Below, piece by piece: positions 22,401 through 37,300 of a DNA stretch of 64,000 nucleotides. A model generated the notes under the pieces. It saw nothing but the letters and a program-made list of their open reading frames with translations. It did not search any database and was not told where the DNA came from. A program made the translations under genes and the position numbers. The stretch covers positions 9,995,647 through 10,059,646 of the forward strand of contig OX030955.1 of NCBI GenBank assembly GCA_943735955.1, read 5' to 3'. The DNA comes from Piscicola geometra (lineage: Eukaryota; Annelida; Clitellata; Hirudinida; Piscicolidae). Within the stretch, counting starts at the first letter, position 1; each line of letters opens with the position of its first letter.

Positions 22401-25400
22401 CGTGGAAGTCCTCATTTGAAACCATATTAAACCTTTTTATTACTCAATAAATTTTTGAAAAATTCACAGAAAACAGGGTTTTTCCATCAACTAGCGGATA
22501 ATCAACACTTTTGACTGAAGAGCTTATTAAATTTATTTTCTTTGATAATTGAAAGGATTGTTAGTGCATGCTCACGATCGAATAAGTTTCGCATTTTTAC
22601 AATATAGGAAAAAAAACTATCTTTAAATTTTCCGAATTTTCTAATTTCCAGAGATCAAAGGTTATGACGTAGAGGCTTTTCCTTCATAAAAAATCGATTA
22701 TAGCATTGGAGATTGAGTAAAAAATTAAAAGAAATTGATCGGGGGTTATATAAAGCCTTCTTGATACTCGATAGTTTAAGGCGGTGAAGATATATGGCTG
22801 TATTGTAAAGCCTTAATCAACAAATTGGAAATAACGAGAGCGGCACGAAGAAGAGAACCTCGTCTTGGAGTGGGCAAATATTTCAGTGCTGATAAGGTTC
22901 GTAGAAGGGTCGTGTTTAATGTTCTCTTAGAAGTTCGGTGAGTATGCTTCATTCGAAAGTAATTCTGCGCGGAAGGGTGCTAAGATGAATGGTGTATTGA
23001 GACAATTAACTTTTTTCTTGTTGTTAGAGACTCATCATTGGCGAGAAAAAGTGTATTTTTGGCGCTTTGAAATTATTAGCTACAAAAAAATGTTTGAATG
23101 ATTTGAATTAAGTGAACAAAAAAACAGGAATAAGAAAAAACCTTTGTTTGAAACCAAAATAAAAACTTTGGCAAATAAATGTAAATTCTGGCATTGCAAT
23201 GAAGTGTATTCACACCAAAAAGGCCGGTAGGTTAAAAGAGGAAGGTCTGCACCCTGGCTTGATTAATGACCTATTTGATATTTATCCTTGCCGTTGCTTG
23301 CTTTAAGCACCCTCTTGTTGAATATTAAAAGCAAAGTACTCTTTGCAGAAATAAAACGAGCCATTAACCGCGCCATCCTCGGCCTGGACTCGCCTCGCTC
23401 TTACATCATGAGGAATATTGATTAAGAATGCTAAATGAATAGAGATATTAAATGACTTAAAATATGCATTGCTCACTGTATGAATTAAACAATTTTCATA
23501 GGTATGTTTTCTGACAATTTTATATGCAAATATAAAAAAATATTTGAACACACATGATTTTAACATGGATTCAAAAGTATTTTTGATAGCCATGTGTCTA
23601 AAAAACGTTAGTATGAAATATAAATATTTCGGTCCAATAGCAACTTAATTAGTTTAAATAATTTTTTAAATAAAAAAGCATTTATGGCTCTATGAGACAA
23701 TTCTATTGGCGAAGCGCACCACCACTAAGTGTCGGTCCCTTAATGACTCTGATTACGCGTGAAATGGCTCACTAGGGCTAGTCGTGCCAGGGTTTTTATT
23801 CTGTTTTGAAAAGCCTTAAACTTTATTTTGAAAAAAATTAAACTAAGAAATTGCTAGAAAAGGTTAATTCCTAAAATTAGTTTCTATAGTTTTTAAATAG
23901 CAATTCTTTATTAGCGGTCCTTGTTTAGAAGCACTGAAATATTTATTTTTTACAAATATCGTGTCACTAATCGATATCTGCATGCCTCCACCGATCAGTC
24001 AAACCAAACTATCAAAAATTTAAATATTTTATATTCAGCAAGTCACGCTTCCCGCACAAGCAAATGCAAGCAGCTTGAATTACATTCCTCCATTGCATTC
24101 CGTGCACACAAAACCCACAGAAGCTAATTTTATAAACGAGTCTAGAAGCCATAAGAGATGTCTTTGTGGTCATGATATATGATGCACAACTTCATTAAAG
24201 ATTAAATAATTAAGAAGAAATAAAATATATATAGAGGATTAAATTAAAACTTATGAAAATAAAATTTTTAATATTTTTGTTAATTAACAAAGGCGGATTC
24301 AGTCATGATCCAAAAGGAGGAAGTCACACATTATGAAAAAAGTTTGAATATGTGTTGCCAAGTAGTCAGCATAAATTCTTTATAAACATTTTGGACGCCA
24401 CTTTTTTGGTCCACGCCTGATAAATAATATATTGAAAAAAATTAGAACTATAAATAATTTATTTTGATAAATAACTTAGAAGTAAAAGAATCGTAAATGA
24501 ATAAACTATTGAATAAAAAATCTTTTAAATAGTTAATAAAACAGTTTGGATTTATTCGAACATATATAATATTCAAAAAGTAATCATTTGGGAGTTTAAA
24601 AAAATAAATAAAATGCAATATTAAAAAATTAACAAATTCATATTATTATATCACTTTTATAAATTATATAATTCTAAAATTTGTTTAAAAAATTAATTTA
24701 CTTGAGTTTTCAACGTATTTTCACGAATTAAAATAATTAATGATTTTCAGAATTTTTTAATAGGTCAAAATCAAGAAATTTAATTTCATTGAAATAGGCC
24801 AAAAACGTAATAGTAATAGTAAACTGCAAATTAATGGTGAATTAAAAAAAAATTCAAATAGGGAAATTCTAAGGAAAGTAACTTTTTTAAATTATATTTA
24901 TTACAAAATTATTATTCAAAGTGAAAATAGCTATAATTCTAATTCAACATTTATTTATTTAATCCTTTAACGGAAAAATAAAATAATTTAATTTAAAAGA
25001 CAATGTGATTGAATTTAGATGTAAAAGAAACTTTAAAAAAGCCAAATGAATGCTCTCAAAATGTGAACATTTTTATAAGTATAAATCTAGGTTTATTAAT
25101 TATCATAAAAAAGAAAACACAGTAGTGAGAGTTGAAATAAGCTAAACTAGATAATACAAACAAAACTACAAAGAGTTTAAGCGAAGGCTTGTCCAAAAAT
25201 AACAAAACTTGTTTACAAAAAAAATTTAAATTGAAAAGCTTGAATATTAAGACTTAAAGTTCTAATGTTTCTGTAATTAATTTTTTTTTCTCAAAAAAAC
25301 AAGCTTTAATAAAAATCCATTATAATGTATTTTTGTCAATTAGGCATCTTTAAAAGTGTGAAAAAGTTTCATTTAAAAGCTATAACAAACCAACGACAAA

Positions 25401-28400
25401 GACATTGTATGAATTAAGTAAAATATTATTTTTAAAAACGTAAAATAAATCAAAAGAGTTTCAATGATGTAAATAGCTAGGTTTGTGATTCAATAATACC
25501 AAGCCAGAAAATTTAATTTCTCAATCTTCATTACATTTTTTTATGGTGAAAGTAAAATAAATTTAAATATAAAAGTTATCTTTGAAACATTGAAGAAAAT
25601 GAAAATAAAAAAAAACATCCAAAAGCTTAAAGAATTTGTAAGCGAGAAATATCAAAGGCTTTTAATCAATCATTCTACGAAGGGTTTCCTCTCTCCGATA
25701 TCCACAAGATCATGTGTCAGCCCTAACTCTCAATTGGCTTTTTCAATGAATTTTTTCTTCATTTTGTAACCTAAATAGTTAATTGAATTTTTAAATTTTG
25801 TTTTATGTTAATGGAAATAATTTCCAAAAAGAAAACTTTGAATTCAAAAAAATAATATTCAACTATTTCGTGTTTTAAAGACATCTAATGGCGTTTTAAC
25901 GCCAACCTACTTGAACAGATAAATCAGCTTAAGTTTTTGTAAAATATTGATAGTTTGAACATCTCACTAACAACCACATAGGGCTCACTTCATGATACCA
26001 CAAACTGTAGATATGTTCGGACACTCCTAATTTTAAGACATTTTAGTTTTCAGAAAACGAATTATATTTTTCTTTGATTTCGGACATAATTTATCCTTAT
26101 TATAAACTATTTTATACAAAATTATATTTAAAAAATTGTGTTCTAAATCTTAGCTTCAACTGCCAGCTTTAACAACTCTAAAAACAGAATAAAATAGTTA
26201 TCAAGAGAGCTTGGAAGAAAATTTAACATAGAAAAGTAGTTTCCTAAGAATGCTATCAGGTGTGGAATGTAATAAAAACTAAAGGCAAATATGATCTGGT
26301 CATAGAGGTTTAAGACTGCGACAACAATTTTCTAAGCTATCCTACGGTAATAGAGTTGTGTCAAAAATACTAATGAGCAAATAACTAATGTTATCAAATA
26401 TTTCTCTAATAAAAAAGCTTTTACTTTTTTTAAAGAATATTTTATAATAGCGATATTTCCAATCTTTTGAAATAAAATTATTTTGAAATGTCAAAACACT
26501 TCGGCATTTTACGGCATTTGACTGAATTATGTGATACAAAATTTAAATGATAAAATAAATTTTTAAATATCTATTCATACACTAGTCAATTTTATTCGAA
26601 AGAATGTTACTCTAATGGTTTAGAAAGTAATTACTTTTATAAAAGTTTCCAAAACCGGGATTCTAGATAATATCAATGCTAATTGACAATGGATAGAAAA
26701 TTAATAATTTTTTAAAATATAATTTCTACTAAAACAAATGTTTTTTTAATTATTGATTTCTCATTAAACTAATTTGTTTTTTCACATATTTTTGAACTGG
26801 GTTTCAAGTTAATCTATTTAGAATTCATTTTAAAATATGTTTAATTAACCTGCGGAGAAGTAAGAAATTTTAAAAAGAGTTTAGAATTTTTGTACATTTT
26901 TTCAAAATTTTAGTTTTTAGGCATTTTTTAAAGTTTCAACTTTCATATTGTGTTAATTAGTATAATTGTTAACTCTTATGAATTTTTTGATGATTTTAAC
27001 AAGAATTCTGACCTTTCGAAAAAATATGTGAAATAAACTTTGTATAAATATTATAAAACATATAGCTTAAAATTTTCTGAGTTCTTGAGATTGTATTATT
27101 AATGTCAAAAAGTTTTAAAATAAAATAAAATAATAATAAAATAGTAATAATATGTAAAAATGAATTATGGTTATGTTTACTAGATTCTTCTACATTTGAA
27201 AAGAATCAATTTAATCAATAATATTAGACTATATATATAATATAGTAAACACTATATTTTCTTCTAGGAAACCTTCTAATAAGTGGGAAATCCAAAACAA
27301 TTAAAATTCACACTATTTTATTTGTTCAATCGCGCATTTTTATTTCATTATACTATTTATTGTTTTGTCAAAAAGATAGCTTTTATTAAATATTTGTATT
27401 TTACAAAAAGAATTTTTGACAAATAACTCTTAACTGTGAGTTTTTCAAGTAAGTAGAGAGAAAAAAATAAAGGCAACAAAAAGATGTATGGGCGTATGAA
27501 GTTGAAAACAATTGAATATAATTTTTTGTATTGTGAAAAAGTTTTCAGTGAAAATAAAATGGTTTATTTTTTCAACGAGCATTTAGTTTTAAAATTTGAA
27601 AAAGTTTTTAAAGTTTATTAGTTTTCATGCAAAATTGAAAATCATCAAGTAATTAATCATGATTCTTCGATGTATAAAAAAAAAAGATAAAATAATCATA
27701 TAAATTAAATTTTTATTTGATTAACAAGGCAATAATAAAAATAGTGTTGTGATGCTGTAGAACATCAAAATGCAAACCAGTGTGGCCTCCTTGTAAAACT
27801 AAAGAAATTGAGTTTTAAGCTTGCATAAAGACACAATAAGACTAAAAAATGTATTTCCCAATATTAAAATAAATAAAGAATTTTGTAATTTGCGTTATTT
27901 CAACCAGTTTATAACTTAGTTATTAACTTAAAGACGAACAAACATTTTCTGATCTGATATATAATATAGCTTTCATCATACAATTTAGTATAACTTATAT
28001 TTATATACTGTATAAGCTACTTTTTATTTTCAATACGTTCTTTTACATGGTACTTGTATTGTGTACTTACGTCAATTCTTACGTCAAGTGTCAGACTTTG
28101 TATCAATACTCCAAATGTATATTCTTTCGCACAACTTTCTTTCTCTTTATGTATGTGTGTATGGGGAGGATGCTTTATTTGGCATAAATACAGTCATTGT
28201 GTTTCATTTACTGTTTTATAGCGACATTTGAGTCCTCGTTTCATACTCACTTCAATGGTTGCACTAGGCTTTATGTGGAATATTTTCAAAAGCCTTCACA
28301 TTTCACATATTCTAATCATACTCCATTATACTTTAAATAAAATATCACATATTCAAGATAAATATGTACAGTTACGAATAAACATACAAGCACATCTAAA

Positions 28401-28517
28401 TAAAGTTTTTAATATAGGATAATTTTGGGTAAAACGGGGCCTCGATCAATATGGGTTATTAAGGAATGGCATCATAAAAATAATTTTTTTTTGTGGTTTA
28501 TATCGTTTACAGCCTGA

Positions 28518-28718
28518 CATACATCGGACTTACAACTATGGTTCTTATGCGCCAGAGACGCCACTCCACACGACGTACAAATCTTTCAATACATACGTCG
28601 CAAACACCGCATCAAATACACTAGGTATATGATAGTTCACGGCTGCTCGTCAAGGATTCGAACAGGCAACCATAGAGTTGTAAGTCCGATGTATACCACC
28701 TAAGCCATCCCTGCTCCC
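28518..28718 (-). repeat. tRNA-derived SINE with fold-back copy of its tRNA part
   Basis: Minus strand 28718-28642 reads GGAGCAGGGATGGCTTAGGT, then box A TGGCTTAGGTGG, and ends in TTGCCTGTTCGAATCC with a perfect GTTCGAATCC box B. This is a clear tRNA-like Pol III promoter. The segment ACATCGGACTTACAACT plus ATGGTT from this tRNA part occurs again in the opposite orientation at 28518-28542, so the two copies form an inverted repeat separated by about 125 bases. It sits in the presumed first intron. Confidence 0.65.
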
Positions 28719-31700
28719 TAATTAGCGATTTATGGTCTTTTAGTTTATGTATCTTTGTCGGATAATTTATAAAAACCATTTCGTTGACGAGTTTTCGTAA
28801 TAAATTCTAGTTCATTTTTGATGTTTTCAGCTACATATTACCCACCTCTAGTGGGCAGCAGAGTTTTTTGAGTGCTTTAAAAACCTCATTCAATTTTTAA
28901 AAATTAAAATATTTTATTGAAACCTTTCATCAAGCTATAGTGTTATTTTTGTTTGATGAAAAATACAGCTACTATAATTTAAGTTGAACTACTTTTTTTG
29001 TCAAGTATCCCATTTTCAGCCACTCTCCTTTTACTATCTAAACTCAAATGTAGATAAAAGCCATAAATTCTCATATATACAAAAATAAAAATAAAAGCCC
29101 AAATTCAACCACAGGTAGGCATAAATAAGAAAATGCACAAGCATGCAGCATACTAATAATGCCAAATAGTTCGCACAAGTGTCATGAATATAAAACACTA
29201 AGAGATGTAGCGGAAATCTTTGAGACGACAAATAACGATTGGATATATTTCTTTTTCCATCTTAATTATTAGTTAGCTAATTGAGAAATTTGGGAAACAC
29301 AATTTTTTATATTTATATAATTTTATTAAAACATGATAACATTGTTTGAAATTAGTTTTTTTAAATGCATTTTTGTTTAACAGAGCTTTTCCGTTATTTT
29401 GATTAGCATAATTCTCATTTATCTTTTTTTATCATTCTTATTTTAGAAATAAGAGAAAGTGTGAGCAATCATAAATATTTTTCATCAAGCGAAAAACATT
29501 TTATTTCTTGATGCTAATTAATAGAGCTGATGTATGCTTTTGGAAAATTCTTTTGATTTTAAAACTACTATAATTTACAGCTGTATTCTAATATTTTCCG
29601 AAAATTATCCACTTTAATAATTTTTATATAATACAATTTTAAATTGAAAACTAAGCTATTTTGCATTAAATTTTCTTCATCTTTTTTAGACTAAGTTTTC
29701 ACAAACCAAAGGAACACTCTAAATCCTCTAATTTTTAGCATACTAAACACATACTTCCTAAAAAAGCCTTGTTTGTATACCATTTCTAGCTTGAAAGTAC
29801 TTGCAACATTATATAAACTATCCTTTTATGCTTCAAACATGATTGAACTTAGTTACTTACAAATAACGCTTTATTTCTGGCAATATAACATAGCAACGAT
29901 AAATGCAATCATTGTAAATAGATGTGGATGCGTAAAGCAGCCAGGTTAAGTAGCGTGCAATTGGGCCTGGAATAGAAGTCCGTGCCGATTGTGGCTAAGA
30001 GGTTAATTTAGCCGATTTAGAGATTTCTCAGTTAGTTTTAAAACTAAATTTTAAAATAAACAAAATTTTATTCACCGATTATTTATAAAATTTCAAGCAG
30101 TTTTTCAAATAATTTTTGTTCCCATGTCTAAAAATACATAAAGGAACAAATATTTACAATGTATAGATGTGTAAATATATAAAAGTGGCTCAAAGGATGA
30201 TATAAAGTAAAGTAAAACTAAAAATATTTACAATTTAAAAATTCAATTAAAACAGTAAAACACCGTAAGAAGAAAGTTGCGAAGAATATAAAAAGCGGCT
30301 TAAAGGTGCATGTAAAAGAAAATGGAGGTAAAAGGAATTTGAAAACGTCGGAAGGCCTATAGAGTGATTTATAGGCTCTTCCAGAACAAGCAAGTATATC
30401 TGCTCTCAAATCGGAGTATTTGTTTCCATCACAATACCGGCAGCCCCAGGACATCTCACGAGGCACGGATAATCGGATCGATCTTCTTGCAATCATCTTA
30501 TCCTGCTTTACTTCCCCTCAACTCTGCTTGGCGTTCATTCGAATTATATAGTAATTTCTGCTGCCAGTAAAAATTGAATTTGAAAAAATTTTCTAACATT
30601 GTTAAAAAAATATACATTCGTTAAAAAATACAAGTTTCTGTAAAGATTTTGTAAAATAATTTTTGCTAGACAACGATGAAGAGCGTTGCGACCCATGATA
30701 TTTAGTTAGAAGAATAAAAAGTTCTGTCTGATTCTCTTGAGAGGTCTCTGACGGTTGCCGTTGTTTGCTTGATGTGGCTATCAGCAGTCTTTATTCACAG
30801 ACTTTTTGCGCATCACAACATCACTAAAATAAATTATAGAAAAGGATTTCATTGCAACATTCAAAAGAGTTCTATTGAATTTTTTAACTCCAACTATCAT
30901 GAAAAAGGAGAAACATTTTAGTTTTTGAATCTTGCTTAGTTAAAACTTTGAGAAGCTTTAAACTTATAAGACACACATTTAATTTATTCAACAACTTTAA
31001 AATCTTTATCTAATTTTATAAAATTATTTAAGCCCAAATGTGTTGGCAAAACTTGATATTAACGGAAAAAATTATCAATTTTTTAATTATATTTTTAACA
31101 TTTGCTCTCAACAAAGTGTTGTTTCAAAGGTTGAAAGCCAGACAATGGATTTATTCACGATCAAACATAAATCATACAGAACGAGCGTGTTTATTAGACC
31201 GAGCTTCCTCAAGTATAGATTTACAGTTTTTTAGAGTCACTTTGTCAGAAAAAATTAAGGAGGAAATAAATCAATTTTAACAGATAGGCTTGAATTCGAA
31301 CGTAATGCAAGTAGTATTGAACAGATAAGGAGACGGTTTAATTAAAAAAATGCAAAAGAGGAGGTGTGGAATGTGACAGTGTGCTGTGACTGAGTGAAGT
31401 AATCTAATTATTTCTCAACTCACTAATCAATCACTCAATCTTAGAGAAACATAAAAAATTCAGTTGAATGCATTCTAATTATAATTGCATGTAAAAGAAT
31501 AATAATAAAAACTGTCATGAAATGTATTACATGTATTATCACGTGACATCAAAGACGTATCGTATGAACAGTAATCATCTTTTACACCACGCTATTTTGT
31601 CCATGTCCTAAATTAAAAAAAACCTTTTTGAAATTATCATCGTCTCTTCGTGACTGTGGTGGCTACAACTGTGAAAGTTAATTCTAGTTTAATTAACTAA

Positions 31701-32501
31701 AATCTTTAAAGCATATTTCCCAGATCGACAATAAAAATCTCTTTTTTTGAAATTTTGGAAAAACTTTCAAGATTTTTATAGACGACTCAATGTTGCCCAT
31801 GCATGTAATGCAGAGATTAAACTGTAGAGAAACATTTTCTAAGACTAATCTTATTTCGAAAAAACAATGAAATTTTTTGTATGAATCCCAAAAGACTCAA
31901 TCATTATGATTTCAGACATTCAATTCGAATAGCTTTGTACAAACTTATCTTGTGCTTTTTAGAAGTTTCAAGTATCCAATAATCGCAAAAGATTGAGTTA
32001 TAAAAAACATTTTTATTAGAAAAAAGTTGAAGACTTTAATAAAAAATAAATAATAATTTTTAATACATTTTTTTCAAGTCGTGATGAGTTTGTTTTTCCG
32101 GTCTTTTCAGAAAAACTGGAAGTCAATTAGGTTCCACTTAAGAAATTACCTGGCTTGCCTCGTGGTTTCCACTCTAATACAGCATGCATGAAGTTATTAA
32201 AGAATTATATATTTTTATGGAAAATACATTTTCACATTACCTATAGTTATATTTAAAATGTTAGAATGCCTTCTAGACTTGACGTAAAATCTTAGCCATT
32301 AGCTTTTTCAATCGAATACTTTGATGAAATAATCAAGCCCTTTCGCGTATATTTCCGAATCTCGCGAGAAGTAGTAAACATTTTCCAGCAAAGAATCAAA
32401 AGACTCTAGAGGCAAATTAGACGCCACTAAATTCCTTTCAAGCGCATCAACCGAAATGTATGCAGTGTTTTAGCATTGATTTTGGAACAATGCACATACG
32501 A

Positions 32502-32530
32502 TCTATAGACTATAGTCCATAGTCTATAGA
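32502..32530. repeat. Perfect 12-bp inverted repeat
   Basis: TCTATAGACTAT, a five-base spacer, then ATAGTCTATAGA. Both arms are exact complements. It is just downstream (minus-strand sense) of the tentative signal exon. Confidence 0.85.
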
Positions 32531-32769
32531 ATATAGTCAATTGTAATTGAATTCATTGCTCGATATATAGATTGTATTATAAATGAAAAAACTTTTTTTT
32601 TCGTGATTATATTTAGTTTTTTTATTATCATAAAAAATTTCTTTATTTTGAATTCAAATATTATTTTAATTGATATTCTTATCATTTGTTCTCAAATATT
32701 ACATACTATTTTAATTTCATTTGCCTTTACAATTATAACATTATTTTTACAAGCATAAGTGCAAAAAAC

Positions 32770-32893
32770 ATAAAGTAAGAGCGTGTTGGAATACAAGCAG
32801 GATAACGATGAGCGAGGCCTTGAGGAGAGCGTTGACATTCAAAGGAGCAGTGGCAGTCGCCTTAATTAAAGCAGCCGGCGTGGTGGTGAGCAT
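32770..32893 (-). CDS. Tentative signal-peptide (first coding) exon of the SUEL-CUB gene
   Basis: A GC-elevated ORF starts at ATG 32893 with an in-frame TGA eight codons upstream. It encodes MLTTTPAALIKATATAPLNV, then NALLKASLIVILLVFQHALT and L. The hydrophobic SLIVILLVF core preceded by a Lys is signal-like, though the n-region is long. Splicing at TTTAT|GTTTTT (weak donor) leaves phase 1, exactly what the exon at 11989-12067 needs, giving ...HALTLYSADYCNMELF with the SUEL domain beginning right after the leader, as in latrophilins. Against it: the weak donor, a weak start context, a 20-kb gap, and an open frame on the other strand too. With this exon the full protein would be 584 residues. 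Confidence 0.33.
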
Positions 32894-32983
32894 GTGCTCG
32901 AAGCCATCAATCAGTCAGCCTTGTTGCGATGTGCGACATTATTTCATTAAGTCTATTAGATCGCACGCTCGACTGTGTGAAGC

Positions 32984-33261
<278 letters not shown>

Positions 33262-34307
33262 AGAAGCCAACACTCGCGAAATACAAAACGTCGTGCGAGT
33301 AGAAGTGTGATAAAATGAAATATAAGAAGGAATGCATAAATGAATACAAGACGGATAGCTGATTGGAAGAACGCCATATAAGATTGAATCGTAATGATTC
33401 TTGGCAGGAGCACGGCAGAGGGAATAGGATAGGAAGCGAAAGTTGCGAGAATTTAGATTAAATACTAAACGAATGGAAGAATGTTAGATAGACCTTGCAA
33501 TTCATATAGCTCAAGATTGTATATGTCATTTGCATCTAAGGTGCTCATCAAAACCTAGTGTATGATGGATGGACGAATATAATGAAAAGTTGGAAGTAAG
33601 CGCTGAAGTTGGAAAGTCTAATTGATTGAAGGCTTTCTGAATAGACTCAAAGTAATTAAATAAACGGTATTTAAAGAATACAAGATATTAGACCAAGAAG
33701 TCATCCATCATTTCTGTGTTTGTTGAGGTAGATGCAGAGAATTCATGAGTTAGACCTAGCAAACTGTTCAAATAACATAATTTCCCAACTGAAATAAGAA
33801 AGTCTGATTGGGAATTATATTGTTCAATTTCAAAACCTATACTAAAATTTCAAATCTTATTTTTAAAATTAACTTTATTTTACTTTAGATGTATGTCAGT
33901 TTATCATTACTCCATGCAAACATTGATGCTTTCATGGCAAAATTGATAGAAGTTTTTTTAACGTTTAAAAAGTTTTTTTCACAATTTTTCGAAAAAATGC
34001 TTTTTTGCGGTTCCTGAACACGCTGACAATGAAGCCATTAACCTTCACAATAACAAACAATACAACTTCTTTCTAATCCATTTCTTGATACATTTTTCAT
34101 TTTTTCACCCCTTCGTTCAAGCTTCTTATATTCTTGATTTATTTTTAGATTTTATTATTTAATGTTTAGCTATTTAGTTTTTGTGTTTTTTTCAGTATTG
34201 ATTTGTTCAATTCAGTTTTGACGCTATATTTAATCCTAGAACTCCAATTATTATTCATAAATTTACAATACAATATAATTAAATACAATACAACGACGAA
34301 TATCATT

Positions 34308-34343
34308 AACGTGGCGTAAACCCAAATGAGTTTTAAAACCACT
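34308..34343. repeat. Dispersed 36-bp repeat, copy 1
   Basis: AACGTGGCGTAAACCCAAAT followed by GAGTTTTAAAACCACT. It matches 49271-49306 at 31 of 36 positions, with different flanks, so the two are likely fragments of one interspersed element. Confidence 0.6.
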
Positions 34344-37300
34344 CAAATTTTTTTTTTCAAATTTAGAATTATTTCTAGCAAAATTCATTTATTTATATCG
34401 TTCCACTTCTTTTAAACAATAATTTTTATATTCTTTTTTTTTTACTAAAAATATTTTAACTAATATTAAATTATTTGTTACTTATTGGTGTTATTTCGTT
34501 AATTTAAAAAAAAAATTTTGATTACTATTTTTAAAGAATTATTAAATTCATTATTTCAGTTATCTAAATAATTTTCAAGACCCAGGTCAGCGAACTATTA
34601 GCACGATTCAGAACAATTTGGTCAGAGATTTGATGGAAAATATGCGCTATTTTTTTACATCATTAAATTATGTGTAGAATTTAAAAAAATATATATTGTT
34701 GATAAAAAAAATTCGGAGCTTTTTATTCATTGAAAATATAAAAATGAATAAAATAATCGAGGATTCATAAGAGTTTTCACTAAACTAAGTTGAAGAAGCC
34801 AAAACAATCTATTAGGATTGTTTGAAATAGTATAAAAAATCCCTACAAAATATAAAACAATTTTTCTTTCGAAAGTATTTTTTCTGTTCCTAAATGGTTT
34901 CTATGTGAGACTGTAGTAAAGTAACAAATATTAATAAAACTATAATTCTTTCAAACATACAAATTAATTTTTACAAACTGATTTCAAAATCTTGGTTTCA
35001 GATCATTTTATTTTATTAAGTTTATAACAATTTGATATTCACCGTTTATTCAATTTAACGCAAAATTTGAACAACCTTCATACTCACTTTAAGTTATATT
35101 ATTGATAAATTGGTAAATAATCTAAGGATTTTATTTTATTTTATTGTTTGGATTACCTGTCAGTTTTTCGACTTTTATGGGTGCAGTCTCGCAATCTTCA
35201 AAGATTGATCCTTCGAATGAAACACACTTTATTTCTAGAATTATATTTTATTTCTATATTTTTCTTTCATACTTTTCCAATAATGATTTTTATTTCTTAA
35301 AGTGCACCCAAATTATACAGTCAGGATAGTCAAAATACACAAGTCAAATAGCTTTAAAAAATCCCCAAAATATTAAAAGTTTCACAGTTTATGTATGCAA
35401 CTTAAAGGTTTTGTGAGTTTTAAGAAAACTGATTTGAAATTTATTCTAGACAAGGTCACTTATCCCAACCTACCTATCAAACACAACTCAGTTGGTATCT
35501 TTTTCTTCTCTAAATTAAGAATTGAGTTTGAGCTATCAAGCACACAGCAAATATTTTCTACCAATCTACTTTTTCTACAAGTTATTTAGAACTTTTAAAT
35601 GACCAAAACGAAGCTCGAAGTGTTAGTTACGTTTTTACGCTTTAAACCACACGTACAGATACTCCAGGCGTCGAAAAACATACAAAAAACTAATAGAATA
35701 ATCTAATTAAATTACTAAGTTTTTGACTATAATAGCTTTACTTTCTAATTAATTGAATTATTACTTATATATAAAATATTATTATAATTTTAACTAAACC
35801 CCTTGAATTACTTTTATATTTCAATAAGCCAGCTTTATTATAGGGTTAGAGGCGTGTAAATATATTTTTGGTGCTCTTAGATTCAATTTGTTTTGCGCAC
35901 TTTGCACTGTATAAAATTTACTTTCGCATTGATTTATTCATTTTCACATGTAATGCTGAATGTGCTGGTGTGAGGCGCGTAATGCGTTGATGTATCGGCG
36001 AATATTTAGAAGGCGGATTGTGATTTAGAGGAACAAAAAAAAGGCGTTGTTAAAAGTGTGAAGAAGAATTAATGATCGAAAGACTGAAAATAAAAATTCA
36101 TTTTGGCGAAATTACAAAATATTTATATTTTGATATTCTACAAGTGACTTCACTGGATATTCAGAAAAATGGGCGTTTTTAATGAGTTTTCTGCCTCTCT
36201 TAACAACCAAAACACGACTGAGGTTGGAAGGAGTGAAGAACGTTTACACTTCAATGGATGCTTCAAGCTCGATCCCAAGAATACTTTAACACTATTAAAA
36301 TTTAAATTCTACTACGGTGAAGAAGCTTTGATTCATTCCGAAAAATGTAAAAATTAAACCATTTTTATATATAAAAACATTTCTTTTAAGACGTTTTATG
36401 TATATTTTAAGGAGAGAATTTTCACATTACTTTTTTTAAAACATTTTAAACAATTACTCATGGATTTTTTTAAGCTTGTTCACAAAGTAACCCATAATTA
36501 AGGTTTCAGAGAGCGTAATTGTCCTATTTACAGCAACTTTTCTTTGCGCTGAAAAAGTTTTCTAGACATTCAATAATTAATTCAAAGCTAATTTTTTTAA
36601 TACATCTTGATCGATCTGTTGCTGTAGAATTATCCTAAATAAAGTACATTCACTGTCATATACCCCGATGCCTTAACTCCCTTTTTCTTATAAAGTTTTT
36701 TTTCAAATCTTTTGCAGTATCCACCAGCTAATATTGACTGCTAATTAAATGTACCACTTAACCCATGCTACCAATACATTATGCAGTCGCTTTAAGAAAA
36801 TACTCTGAATTGGTTAGTGAATCTATTTTGAAAATCTTTATAACCTTCAGTACAAGTTCTCAAATCAAAGAATATATTTTTGTATTATGGAATTTTATAG
36901 CTTTTTCCTATAAAATCTATTTTTTTAATATTTATTTTTTTCCTTTTCAGATTTTTAAATGTTTCTCTACAGATGCACTACTTAATACATTTTTTCTTGA
37001 AATTTTTTTTTTAACGTCAGAACTTCACTTTGGCTGGTTAAAAGATTAATAATTCACAGTTCACCAAATTTTTCCTAATTTTATAAGTCTTCTGTAAGCT
37101 TTTATTATATACCTTCAGTGCATTTTAGATTTGAAAATGCATCAAGGTATGCTGAGGTTGTCTAAGATTGTCTAAGATGAGATTTTTCTAGCGTGTAAGT
37201 TCAAGTTGTTTCAGACAGAAGCTTCAATTATATTTTGTTAATTGAAAACCTAAAATTAATGCATTGTTGTTTAGAAACGGTATTGTTTCTTTCCTGTTTT

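Larger units (their letters stand above)
12068..32769 (-). other. Long region upstream of the SUEL exons (probable first intron, about 20.7 kb)
   Basis: No well-supported exon found on either strand. It holds a tRNA-like fragment (16373-16435), a fold-back SINE (28518-28718), GC-elevated islands of TE appearance (13394-13680, 20640-20860, 22740-22990, 23170-23400, 23700-23800) and coding-looking patches at 17612-17760, 18389-18441 and 30218-30496. The remainder, notably 24200-28200, is very AT-rich and shows nothing. Confidence 0.5.

Noticed and set aside
28642..28718. Functional tRNA gene
   Set aside because: Box A and B are good, but the stems are imperfect and SINE-like sequence continues on both sides, so a tRNA-derived repeat is the better reading.
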